Source of the DNA: Anaerolineae bacterium
GTDB lineage: Bacteria; Chloroflexota; Anaerolineae; Promineifilales; Promineifilaceae
DNA: 64,000 bases
Direction of reading: 5' to 3'
NCBI GenBank assembly: GCA_023384415.1
Contig: JAHDWJ010000025.1
Location: 26,647-90,646 of the forward strand
Position 1 is the stretch's first letter. Each line of letters starts with the position of its first letter. Made by a program: the position numbers and the translations under genes. This document shows, in pieces, positions 34,228 through 42,941 of this stretch. Under the pieces are notes generated by a model, which had not been told where the DNA came from, made no database searches, and saw nothing but the letters and a program-made list of their open reading frames with translations.

Positions 34228-35142
34228 TCAATTGGTGGTCTGCCAGGTTTCTTCTACGACTTCCTGACGGCCGCCCATTCGCCCCAGTTGAACTCCATTG
34301 ATAGAAACAACGATGCCGATGGCGTTACCAGTACGCACCGTCGCGGCCGCATTCGCATCATATTGGTATAACTCCCCGGGGTTAGCCCACCCTTCAAACA
34401 CCACCACAGCATCAATCGTGATCCGCATCCAGGTTCGTTCCACCACGTCTAACCGCAGTTGAATCACCTCCATCGTAGCTGGCAGGGCTGGCCGGGTGGG
34501 CGCTATGGTGGGCACCGGGATACCCGTTGTCTGACTGCGACCAGTAGAAGTAATAACGTCAGTATTGGGCGCAGGGAACGGGCTAAGGGGATCTTCCGTC
34601 GCCGTTGGGGTACTCTCCCCACTGAGCAAACCCCGTACAAACTCCAGGACCGTCGCATCCAGACCATTAGAACTGGCCGGAGCCTCTGAACGCAGGGTAG
34701 AAATACGATTAGCAATGAGAGCAATTGTCACTAACAAAGCAATGATAATAGCAAACCGGACAATTGAACCGGTACTCCCTTCACTGGAGTTGGTATCCAT
34801 CTCCATGTTCACAGGCCGGAACAGGGGCTGATCATGTTGCATTTGCAGCGGTTTTTGGGGTGAAATATCTTCCGGAGGCCGGGCGGTCGGGATTGTCCCT
34901 TTCGCCTGGTAGGTATAGCTCATCTCCAGCCGCTCTAAGAGAGGCTGGGGGTCCAGATTAAGAAAACGGGCATAGTTCCGCAGATACCCCCGTGCATGGA
35001 CAGGGGTAGGCAGCTGATGAAACTGGCCTGTTTCTAATGCTTCCAGGAATTTCGTACCAATACGAATTTCTGCCTGCACTTCGGCCAGGGTCAATCCTTT
35101 AGCTTCGCGGGCTTCGCGGAGAATAATGCCCAATTCATCCAT
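34228..35142 (-). CDS. RodZ-like helix-turn-helix membrane protein
   Basis: 304 residues. An N-terminal Cro/RodZ-type HTH (ELGIILREAREAKGLTLAEVQAEIRIGTKFLEALE...RGYLRNYARFLNLDP), a disordered linker, one membrane helix (FAIIIALLVTIALIAN) and a C-terminal DUF4115-type domain (LRLDVVERTWMRITID, VVFEGWANPGE, GIVVSINGVQLG). RodZ links MreB to the elongation machinery; whether this does the same is inference. The ATG at 35142 starts the conserved part; the longer frame from 35184 would begin inside a dispersed repeat. No ribosome site is clear for either. Confidence 0.8.
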   Translation of the reverse strand: MDELGIILREAREAKGLTLAEVQAEIRIGTKFLEALETGQFHQLPTPVHARGYLRNYARFLNLDPQPLLERLEMSYTYQAKGTIPTARPPEDISPQKPLQMQHDQPLFRPVNMEMDTNSSEGSTGSIVRFAIIIALLVTIALIANRISTLRSEAPASSNGLDATVLEFVRGLLSGESTPTATEDPLSPFPAPNTDVITSTGRSQTTGIPVPTIAPTRPALPATMEVIQLRLDVVERTWMRITIDAVVVFEGWANPGELYQYDANAAATVRTGNAIGIVVSINGVQLGRMGGRQEVVEETWQTTN

Positions 35143-35185
35143 TCGTACACAACACAGCGATCCACGGATGTTACCGATTTTCATA

Positions 35186-35226
35186 GATGCCCTAAAAATC
35201 TGTGTGCATCTATGACATCTGTGGAC
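35186..35226 (-). repeat. CACAGATG-type dispersed repeat, copy 2
   Basis: On the minus strand GTCCACAGATGTCATAGATG followed by CACACAGATTTTTAGGGCATC; closely similar to 14750-14782. It lies in the gap between rplI and the RodZ-like gene. Confidence 0.65.
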
Positions 35227-35338
35227 AAATTACTTTGTCTAGATCAGGGAATATCACCAGACAAGCAAAGTAGACGAGCCATCACCCAAATCGGGCATGG
35301 GTCGCCTACATACCAGTTCTCACTCTTCAAGCCGGTGA

Positions 35339-35875
35339 TTACTCAGCCGGAACCTCGATGATTTCTTCAAGGGCAGGAGGTTCAACATACGCAACGGCCG
35401 CGGCTGCGGCTTCGGCTGCGGCCGCAACTTCAGCTTCTGATTGAATCACCACCGTCAACTGGGGTTGATAATCTCCACTGAGGCGCACCGTAATGTGGTG
35501 AGTTCCCAACTGACGCAGAGGGTCCCCTTCAACTAAACGGCGATCCAGGGTGGTGCCCAGTTTTGCATTGAGTTTCTCAACCACATCGTTCATGGTGACA
35601 GAACCATAGAGCTTTCCCGTCTCCCCAGCTTTGGCCACAAAGGTAATGGTTGTTCCCGTAATCCGTTGGGACAAATCCTCATATTGGGCTTTCAACTGGG
35701 CACGACGAGCGGCGGCCCGGTTGCTCCACGATTTAGCCTGATTCATCGCCTGGTCGGTGGCCTTTACGGCCAATCCCCGAGGGATCAAGAAATTACGCCC
35801 ATACCCATCAGCAACGGCATGGACTTCACCGGCATACCCTAACTTTTCAACGTCTTCTTTTAACAGCACTTTCAT
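35339..35875 (-). CDS. rplI: Ribosomal protein L9 with Ala/Glu-rich tail
   Basis: 178 residues; typical L9 is about 150. The N-terminal rRNA-binding domain is clear (MKVLLKEDVEKLGYAGEVHAVADGYGRNFLIPRGLAVKAT), followed by the long helix and the C-terminal domain (GKLYGSVTMNDVVEKL, RRLVEGDPLRQLGTHHITVRL). The extra 30 residues are an Ala/Glu-rich low-complexity tail partly coded by an octamer at 35418-35425 and its GCGGCT neighbours. GAGGAG lies about 13 bases before the ATG. No rpsF, ssb or rpsR is next to it, the usual L9 neighbours. Confidence 0.95.
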   Translation of the reverse strand: MKVLLKEDVEKLGYAGEVHAVADGYGRNFLIPRGLAVKATDQAMNQAKSWSNRAAARRAQLKAQYEDLSQRITGTTITFVAKAGETGKLYGSVTMNDVVEKLNAKLGTTLDRRLVEGDPLRQLGTHHITVRLSGDYQPQLTVVIQSEAEVAAAAEAAAAAVAYVEPPALEEIIEVPAE

Positions 35876-36122
35876 GGCTGGTGTACACTCCTCTTTTTAT
35901 GAAGTATAGGTTGGACTGTGCAGAAATTGTGGTGATGTTCTTCCGTATTGTGTAAACATCTGTTCCGACAATATGAAACCTGCGCTCCACCTTTGTTTTT
36001 CTGTCACAGAATCGCCTGTTCGCTTAATAAGCATAGCTTTAGCGACGTATGATGGTAACAAAGGAGCAGGTTTTTGACAACCGCCAAAAACGGGCTGCTC
36101 TGAACCCTCTCTCATTTGTGGC

Positions 36123-37418
36123 TCACACCCGATGGATTTTGGCTCCCAGCCCAATCAACTTCTCTTCGATTCGTTCGTAGCCGCGATCAATCTGGTGAAT
36201 ATTGTGGATGGTAGTTACTCCCTGGGCAGAGAGGGCGGCCAGGACCATGGCCATCCCGGCCCGGATGTCTGGGCTGGTGACGCCATGGGGGTTGGCGTAG
36301 AGTTGGCTCGGCCCCTGGACGATGACCCGATGAGGATCACAAAGGGTGATACGTGCCCCCATGAAGGTGAGTTTATCTACAAAGAAGAAGCGGCTTTCGT
36401 ACATCCAATCATGGAGTAAGACCGAACCCTGGCAGCGAATGGCCAGGACAACGAGGATGCTCATCAAATCAGGAGGGAAACCAGGCCAGGGGAGGGGCTT
36501 TATTTCCAGGATGCGGCCGCTAAGGGGTGGCTGTATCGCCATAGATTGGTTAGCCGGGACAATGATGTCATTGCCATCTACCTCCCAGGTGATGCCCAGC
36601 TTTTCGTACACCAACCGGATCATGCCCAGGGAGTGGGGGTCGGCATTTTGGATACGAATGGTACCGCCGGTGATTGCGGCCGCGCCGATAAAACTGCCCA
36701 CCTCCATAAAATCACTACCAATCCGGTACTCCCCCCCACCCAAATTTTTAACCCCCTGAATTTTTAGCCGATTGGAGCCAATCCCCTCAATTTTTGCTCC
36801 CAGGCTGTTCAGAAAGTGGGCTAAATCTTGCACATGGGGTTCACAGGCGGCATTATCAATCACCGTTTCCCCCTGAGCCAAAACGGCGGCCATCAGGGTA
36901 TTTTCCGTAGCTGTCACACTGGCCTCGGCCTGCAAAATATACCCTCCACCCCGGATCGGATCAGCATCCATCTGAAAACCATTGCGCTGGGGATTTAAGG
37001 AAACATTCACCCCCAATGCTTTCAAACCTTGGATATGCGTATCCAGAGGGCGACCACCAATCACATCTCCGCCAGGAATAGGCAAAAGCACATGCCCCAG
37101 CCGGGCCAACATAGGGCCAGAAAAGACAAAAGAGGCCCGGCTCTGGCTGGCTAACTGGAAATCAATGTGCGTTTTCTCAATACGGGCGGCATGGATACGC
37201 CAACTCCCTCCGCCTAAATCAGTCACCTCGGCCCCTAAATCCTGTAGAATAGCCAAAGCAACCCGCACATCAACAATATCTGGGATGTTGTGCAAGACAA
37301 CCGGTTGATCTGTCAGTAAACAGGCTGGCAGCAGCTTGATGGCCGCATTTTTATTGCCACTGGCCTTCACGGTACCCTGTAAGGGTACACCTCCTTCAAT
37401 CACAAACGCATCATTCAT
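36123..37418 (-). CDS. murA: UDP-N-acetylglucosamine 1-carboxyvinyltransferase with Asp at the catalytic Cys position
   Basis: 431 residues. MurA performs the first committed step of peptidoglycan synthesis, adding enolpyruvate from PEP to UDP-GlcNAc. Lys23 in ASGNKNAA matches the conserved Lys22. The catalytic loop reads PGGDVIGGRPLDTH, so Asp118 replaces the usual Cys (Cys115 in E. coli). The same change is known in mycobacterial and chlamydial MurA, where it makes the enzyme insensitive to fosfomycin. The ATG at 37418 is chosen because GAGG lies about nine bases upstream; the longer frame to 37499 has no similarity. Confidence 0.9.
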   Translation of the reverse strand: MNDAFVIEGGVPLQGTVKASGNKNAAIKLLPACLLTDQPVVLHNIPDIVDVRVALAILQDLGAEVTDLGGGSWRIHAARIEKTHIDFQLASQSRASFVFSGPMLARLGHVLLPIPGGDVIGGRPLDTHIQGLKALGVNVSLNPQRNGFQMDADPIRGGGYILQAEASVTATENTLMAAVLAQGETVIDNAACEPHVQDLAHFLNSLGAKIEGIGSNRLKIQGVKNLGGGEYRIGSDFMEVGSFIGAAAITGGTIRIQNADPHSLGMIRLVYEKLGITWEVDGNDIIVPANQSMAIQPPLSGRILEIKPLPWPGFPPDLMSILVVLAIRCQGSVLLHDWMYESRFFFVDKLTFMGARITLCDPHRVIVQGPSQLYANPHGVTSPDIRAGMAMVLAALSAQGVTTIHNIHQIDRGYERIEEKLIGLGAKIHRV

Positions 37419-37926
37419 AATATTCCTCAACGTTAAATGGCAAAGTTGGTTTGAACCATGCCGAAACCTGAATTCTAACAACGTTATAGAGTGGCTCAAA
37501 CAACGATTAGCCTACGGCTAAAATCATCCCCGCAAAGCCCTGAGTGATACGCTAGTACCATCTCCCTTGAATACACCTGAACAACAGGGTACTATTTTCC
37601 CAATGAATTGGTCATCTGGTAACGCTTTCTTCACGGTTTAGGCAGTAAACTATGTTAAGATCGGGCTGTAAAGTGGTATACTGGTCATGGTTCAACCTCA
37701 ACACGCCTTCAATACACCATTACATCACTCGGCAATATCACTACAAACCCATAATGTTCGCCAGATCAGAGCTATGATCTGATACGCTCGTTTTCAGCTA
37801 GAGGTATCAGATGCAGGTCTATTGGAGAATATTTTACCTAAAGAAGTTTGATGTTTCAGAAAGCAGAACTTCTCAATAGACAGGTTAGCCAAAAGTTGCG
37901 GCTACATATCAGGGAGTTAGGATTGT
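37419..37926. other. Divergent intergenic region between murA and the sensor array, 508 bases
   Basis: No gene is seen. It holds an inverted repeat ATCTGATAC (37777-37785)/GTATCAGAT (37804-37812), 115 bases before the first sensor gene, that could be an operator or leader hairpin. Two weak promoter matches on the plus strand are TTGAAT-17-TACTAT (37567-37595) and TTAAGA-16-TATACT (37655-37682). It contains no octamer. Confidence 0.5.
37655..37682 (+). promoter_or_regulatory. Candidate promoter of the sensor array
   Basis: TTAAGA (37655-37660), a 16-base spacer and TATACT (37677-37682). It would give a 5' leader of about 240 bases that includes the inverted repeat at 37777-37812. The match is moderate. 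Confidence 0.35.
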
Positions 37927-40419
37927 ATGGAAGAGAACAGTTTAAACCCTTTCCTGCCTGAAGCAATCAAAAGTGAACGGCGCCAACGCCGGGTACGTCG
38001 CCTGTTTCAATCTTTCTTGATTCTGACGATTTTTACCTATCTGGTTTCGGTTTCTTTAGGTTACCTGACAAATGGTACGGTCAATTTATGGGGATCATCC
38101 ACCATTCGCCTCATTGTAGGGCTTGGCCTTGTTTCCTTCTTTTTATCCCACAACTTTATTCCCAGGCGCATTTTACCTCACACAATCCAAATAATCTTAG
38201 CCTGCTTTGTCGTTATTGGGGGTATGTGGTGGGTTTCTTATACCTTTACCGGGCAGGTGGAGGAGTTGGGCCGGGTCAGTACCATGATCACGGCGTTTAT
38301 TGGTTTTATGATTTTGACTCAGGCATTACCAGACCGATATGTGCCCCCTTCATTGGCAATTTTAGCCATAGGCACCTTGGGCCTGATTTTTGCCGATCTT
38401 TACTGGCCTACGCTGCGGCCCATTTTACCGGATTCACCCCGCATTGCTTCTTATGGTATTGTGTTTGTCGCGGCCGTATTTATGGTCGTCATTGTTCTCC
38501 GTGATTTTGCTGATTATTCCCTACGGGCCAAATTGATTGGGATTACCCTGTTTTTAACTTTACTTATTGTTGGGGCGACCACTTATGCTGTAGGGGCGGC
38601 TATCCGCCAGGCCGTAGCCGGGCAGGCTGAAGAAAGGCTTCATGTCTTGACAAAAGCCCAGGCTGTGGCCTTGGGGGAATTATTGGCCCGGCAGATTAGT
38701 ACCCTACAAGCCACTTCCTTTAACTTCACCATTCAAACAGCGGTTGAGGAACAAAATCAAACTTACAGCGGTTCACAGGCTGAGATTATTGATGAGTTGT
38801 TGGCGATAGATTTCCGTTGGCTGCGGGCGCGGGACAATGATCCCCTCATTGAAAGATATCAGGTAGGGCCAATAGCCGAAGAGTTGCAAGAGTATCGGCA
38901 AGCTTTTCCTGAGAATGTGGAGGTATTTGTTACAGACCAATATGGGGCCCTGGTAGCTGCTACCAACCGCACCAGCGATTTTTATCAGGCCGATGAGACA
39001 TGGTGGCAGCGAGCTTATAATGATGGCCGCGGCGCGGTATATGCCAGTACACCCACTTTTGAGACCAGCAGTAATACATTGGCCCTGGTTATTGCCGTGC
39101 CTATCTTTAACCATATAAAACCAGGCGAGCAAGCCGAGGTGATAGGCGTTTTACGGACGACGTATTCTGTGGATGGATTGATAAGTTTTTTGGGAGGCAT
39201 TGATATTGGAGATGAGGGCGTTTTAGACCTCTATTTTGCCGATGGCACATCTCTCCGGGTAGTAGAGGGGGTAGCTGAATTTCGGATTGCCCCGTTGTCG
39301 CCAGCCACGATGACCTCTTTATTGCCCACCAATGATACAGTGACCAACTTTAATTATGATGGGATTTCCAGCCTGATCACCCGCTATCCAGTGTCCACTT
39401 TATCAGGGGATGCGTTTATTGCTGATTTGGGCTGGTATATGGTTTCAGCCCAATCGGAAGCGGCCGCGTTTGCCCCGGTGGCCGCTCAACAACGAACCAA
39501 TATTTTGTTGGGGGTGGTCGCGGTGATGATTGGTGGGGTCGCGGCCGCTATCGTTTCCCAAATTATTTCTACCCCAATTGCCCGCCTTACCGAAGCGGCC
39601 GCACGAGTCAGCCAGGGAGATTTACAAACCCGGGTGTTAGTTCAGGGTCGAGACGAAATCAGCGTTTTGTCTATGGCCTTTAACAATATGACCGACCAGC
39701 TTTTAGACGCGATTAACAACCTGGAACAACGGGTTACGGATCGTACCAGGGCCTTAAACATCAGTACAGAGGTGGGGCGGCGTCTGGCTACCATCTTAGA
39801 CCGGCAGCAGCTGGTAACGGAAACGGTAGAGCAAATCCAGGCTGGGTTTAACTATTATCATACCCACATGTATTTGTTGGATGAGACGGGGGAACATCTC
39901 CTTATGGTCGGGGGAACAGGTAAAGCCGGACAGCAGATGTTAGCTCAGGGGCATAAAATCAGGGTGGGGCAAGGGTTGGTGGGGCGTGCGGCCGCGACCA
40001 ATCTCCCCCTTATTGTTCCAGATGTCAGCCAGGAACCAGGCTGGCTGCCCAACCCTCTCCTACCAGATACCCAGGCCGAAATCGCCATCCCCATCGCCAT
40101 TGGCACCAAACCCATTGGGGTGTTGGATGTGCAGCATAACATCGTCAACGGCTTACAACAGCAAGATGCGGACCTGCTTCTCTCCATTGCTAACCTGGTC
40201 GCTATTGCGCTGCAAAATGCCCGCCTTCTCGAAGAAGCGCAAGAAAAAGCCAATCAGGCAGAACAAATCACCCAAATCAAAGAAAAAATCCAAAGCACCA
40301 CTACCGTTGAAGGGGCCTTGCAAGTCGCCATTCGGGAACTGGGACGCCTCACAGGTCTCCCCAGCCCAGCCATCCGCTTACAAAGCAACGGGCATACCCA
40401 AGATACACCATCCCATTAA
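37927..40419 (+). CDS. Sensor array protein 1: membrane Cache-HAMP-GAF protein without output domain
   Basis: 830 residues. Several membrane helices (about 25-195) are followed by another at 200-220, an extracellular double Cache-type domain (about 225-515), a further helix (about 520-545), HAMP (about 540-600), a coiled coil (NNLEQRVTDRTRALNIS), one GAF domain (about 610-775; NYYHTHMYLLDE, LPNPLLPDTQAEIAIP) and a truncated-GAF tail (ITQIKEKIQSTTTVEGAL). There is no kinase, cyclase or methyl-accepting segment. It should sense an external ligand and pass the signal to a partner. TATGGAAG context with AGGA about seven bases before the ATG. The first gene of the eight-gene array. Confidence 0.85.
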   Translation: MEENSLNPFLPEAIKSERRQRRVRRLFQSFLILTIFTYLVSVSLGYLTNGTVNLWGSSTIRLIVGLGLVSFFLSHNFIPRRILPHTIQIILACFVVIGGMWWVSYTFTGQVEELGRVSTMITAFIGFMILTQALPDRYVPPSLAILAIGTLGLIFADLYWPTLRPILPDSPRIASYGIVFVAAVFMVVIVLRDFADYSLRAKLIGITLFLTLLIVGATTYAVGAAIRQAVAGQAEERLHVLTKAQAVALGELLARQISTLQATSFNFTIQTAVEEQNQTYSGSQAEIIDELLAIDFRWLRARDNDPLIERYQVGPIAEELQEYRQAFPENVEVFVTDQYGALVAATNRTSDFYQADETWWQRAYNDGRGAVYASTPTFETSSNTLALVIAVPIFNHIKPGEQAEVIGVLRTTYSVDGLISFLGGIDIGDEGVLDLYFADGTSLRVVEGVAEFRIAPLSPATMTSLLPTNDTVTNFNYDGISSLITRYPVSTLSGDAFIADLGWYMVSAQSEAAAFAPVAAQQRTNILLGVVAVMIGGVAAAIVSQIISTPIARLTEAAARVSQGDLQTRVLVQGRDEISVLSMAFNNMTDQLLDAINNLEQRVTDRTRALNISTEVGRRLATILDRQQLVTETVEQIQAGFNYYHTHMYLLDETGEHLLMVGGTGKAGQQMLAQGHKIRVGQGLVGRAAATNLPLIVPDVSQEPGWLPNPLLPDTQAEIAIPIAIGTKPIGVLDVQHNIVNGLQQQDADLLLSIANLVAIALQNARLLEEAQEKANQAEQITQIKEKIQSTTTVEGALQVAIRELGRLTGLPSPAIRLQSNGHTQDTPSH

Positions 40420-40491
40420 GGCGTATCTTGCCAATTGCCCCAAAGGCACGAATATTGAATTTAACCAGGATTGATTGAGGAGACGAGTAGG

Positions 40492-41808
40492 ATGTTCAAA
40501 ACCATTCGAGAATTCTTAGCCCCCCCCATATTTGCGGATGAAGAAAAAACGCGCCAGGCGAGCTTGCTCAACATTATCTTGATTGCGGTCATTGTCGTCC
40601 TCATTTTCGCTAATGGGTCTTCTTTGATCATCAGCTTGATCAACAATCAAGGATTGACTAACCTGACCGGGAGTGTAGTCGGTATTGTCATCATGGGGGT
40701 CGGGTTTTATCTGATGCGCCAGGGTTATGTTAGCCTGTCAAGTATCTTGCTGATTGGTGTTATGATTGGCGTTGTCACGTTCGGTTTTCTCTCATCTAAT
40801 GGCGCTCGCAGCCCCATCGTAGTCGGATATATGTTAGCCATCATAGCCGCCGGGCTTTTGTTAAGCGGGCGCGGGGCAGTGATTGCTGCCGGGATCACTT
40901 TATCTCTACTGTTGGGCATCAATTATCTGGATACCAATGGAACCATCACAATCCCTAAGACCGAAATCACATCCACCAGTATTGCTATTATTTACACCTC
41001 TAACTTTATTGTCGCCGCCTTATTGCTGCGGTTAGCAGCCAACAGCATTGAAAAGGCTTTACAACTGGCCCGCGCCAATGAACAAGAGGTGCGGGCTTTA
41101 GCAACAACATTGGAGCAGCGGGTCCAAGAGCGCACTCGAGCTCTGGAAACCAGTACCGATGTAAGCCGCCGCCTGTCTACCATTTTGGATCCGCAGCAGT
41201 TGATGGTTGAGGTGGTAGAACAGGTCAAGAGTGCCTTTAATTATTACCATGCCCACATTTATTTGCTGGATGAAAATCGGGAGTTCTTGCGAATGGCTGG
41301 GGGTACAGGGAAAGTGGGGCAAACGCTGTTACAACAGGGGCATAAGTTGGCCATGGGGCAAGGGCTTGTAGGGCGTGCGGCCGCGACCAACACCTCCATC
41401 CTCATCCCTGATGTCTCCCAAGAACCAGGCTGGCTGCCCAACCCTCTCCTCCCCGAAACCAGAGCTGAAATCGCCGTACCCATCAGCCTGGGTGGGCAGC
41501 CAATTGGCGTCCTAGATGTCCAGAACAACACCATCAACAGCTTGACTTCCTCCGATGTTGACCTGCTCCAGGCCCTCGCCAACCAGGTAGCCATCGCCAT
41601 TCAAAACGCCCGTCTCTATGCTCAAGCACAACAACAAGCCGAGCGGGCCGCCTTTCTCAATGATGTTAGCCAAAAAATACAGAACGCAACCACCATCGAG
41701 CGCGTTGTCAAAATAGCCGCCCAAGAACTGGGGCAGCTATTAGGGGCAGACCAAACCATCATCCAAATTGGTACAGACACTAAACACCAAAACGGGACCA
41801 CCGCTTAA
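40492..41808 (+). CDS. Sensor array protein 2: membrane GAF protein without output domain
   Basis: 438 residues. About six membrane helices (20-185; IILIAVIVVLIFANG, SVVGIVIMGVGFYLM, MLAIIAAGLLLSG) with little loop, then a coiled coil (EVRALATTLEQRVQERTRALE), one GAF domain (about 225-400; NYYHAHIYLLDE, GWLPNPLLPETRAEIAVP) and the tail FLNDVSQKIQNATTIE. The GAF and its DNA are close to those of protein 1, including an octamer at the same site (41377; 39988 in protein 1), so they are duplicates. The ATG at 40492 has GAGGAG nine bases upstream. No catalytic domain. Confidence 0.83.
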   Translation: MFKTIREFLAPPIFADEEKTRQASLLNIILIAVIVVLIFANGSSLIISLINNQGLTNLTGSVVGIVIMGVGFYLMRQGYVSLSSILLIGVMIGVVTFGFLSSNGARSPIVVGYMLAIIAAGLLLSGRGAVIAAGITLSLLLGINYLDTNGTITIPKTEITSTSIAIIYTSNFIVAALLLRLAANSIEKALQLARANEQEVRALATTLEQRVQERTRALETSTDVSRRLSTILDPQQLMVEVVEQVKSAFNYYHAHIYLLDENREFLRMAGGTGKVGQTLLQQGHKLAMGQGLVGRAAATNTSILIPDVSQEPGWLPNPLLPETRAEIAVPISLGGQPIGVLDVQNNTINSLTSSDVDLLQALANQVAIAIQNARLYAQAQQQAERAAFLNDVSQKIQNATTIERVVKIAAQELGQLLGADQTIIQIGTDTKHQNGTTA

Positions 41809-41917
41809 AACTGCCCCTTTTATTATGCCAACCAGAAGCTGCCTTATACATCAAGGCATAAGCAAAGGGCAACATTCAACATTCATCATTCATCAGTTAG
41901 TCTTAGGAGTAGTACCC

Positions 41918-42904
41918 ATGTCTCACAAACAAACTCGGTTGCCTTCCCTCTTCATCCTCATTTTTATTAGTATACTCATGACAGGTTGTTCCTCAAGCCA
42001 ACCTGAAGTCGAAAAAACAGATATTTCTGTCCGGCTAAAATGGTTGCACCAAACCCAATTTGCGGGCATCTATGTAGCTGAGCGTGAAGGGTATTATGCG
42101 GAAGAAAACCTGAATGTTTCTCTGGACATTGTAGATTTTGCCCAACAATTAGCCCATGAAAAAGTTGTAGCTGGGGAGAATATGTTTGGCATCGGCACAC
42201 CAGACGAACTAATTCTCGCCCGCCAGCAGGGGTATCCCGTAAGAGCCATTGCCGTCATCTATCGGCTAAACCCCCTGGTTTACACCGCGCCTGGGGATAG
42301 TGGCATCTCTACCCCTCAAGATTTAATCGGCCACTCCATCGGCTTGGGACCAGGCCAGGGCACATGGCTCTACGCAGCCATGATGGGACGTCTGGGCATA
42401 GATCGCAGCCAGATCGAAGAGATTGAAACCACAACCTATGACATCTACGAATGTTGGTCACTGGCAGATGCCTGTGTAGATTATGCCACCAATGGGCCGG
42501 TACGTGTCAGGTTCGATGGCGGTACAGTCAATATCATCTGGCCTAGTGATTATGGCATCAACTTCTATGCAGATGTTCTTTTTACCACTGATGAATTCAT
42601 TGCCCAAAATCCTGATGTTGTAGCCCGTTTTGTTCGGGCTACCCTGCGCGGTTGGAATAAAGCCGTCGAAGACCCAGAGCTAGGTACCGAGCACACCTTA
42701 TCTTTTGATGCGGAATTAAACTATGAGGCCCAATTGGCCGCCTTAAATGCTTCCATCCCCCTTATTGATACGGGCCAGGTTTCTCTTGGCTACATGGAAC
42801 CAGAAATATGGCAAGAGATGATGGATGTTATGGTTGAGCAGGGCATTTTGTCCGCTCCTTTTGATGTTACAACGGTCTATACCAACGAGTTTGTCGGTGA
42901 GTAA
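41918..42904 (+). CDS. NMT1/ThiY-type solute-binding lipoprotein in the sensor array
   Basis: 328 residues. The signal ends in ILMTGC, so the protein is lipid-anchored outside. The periplasmic-binding fold of the NMT1/THI5 group is seen in VRLKWLHQTQFAGIYVAEREGYYAEENLNVSLD, FGIGTPDELILARQQGYPVRAIAV and YTAPGDSGISTPQDLIGHSIGLGPG. Relatives bind pyrimidine precursors of thiamin, riboflavin (RibY, in Chloroflexota) or other small molecules. There is no ABC permease or ATPase gene beside it; it sits between two membrane sensors, so it probably serves as a ligand-presenting partner. AGGAG lies eight bases before the ATG. The gap before it contains CATTCAACATTCATCATTCATC repeats. Confidence 0.85.
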   Translation: MSHKQTRLPSLFILIFISILMTGCSSSQPEVEKTDISVRLKWLHQTQFAGIYVAEREGYYAEENLNVSLDIVDFAQQLAHEKVVAGENMFGIGTPDELILARQQGYPVRAIAVIYRLNPLVYTAPGDSGISTPQDLIGHSIGLGPGQGTWLYAAMMGRLGIDRSQIEEIETTTYDIYECWSLADACVDYATNGPVRVRFDGGTVNIIWPSDYGINFYADVLFTTDEFIAQNPDVVARFVRATLRGWNKAVEDPELGTEHTLSFDAELNYEAQLAALNASIPLIDTGQVSLGYMEPEIWQEMMDVMVEQGILSAPFDVTTVYTNEFVGE

Positions 42905-42941
42905 CCATCTATCTGGAATATAGGCCATTGGAGGCCACCGT

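Noticed and set aside
35897-36154. Possible 85-codon gene between rplI and murA
   Set aside because: No family resemblance, no ribosome site, and it overlaps the murA end and a hairpin-forming sequence; treated as the leader region of rplI.
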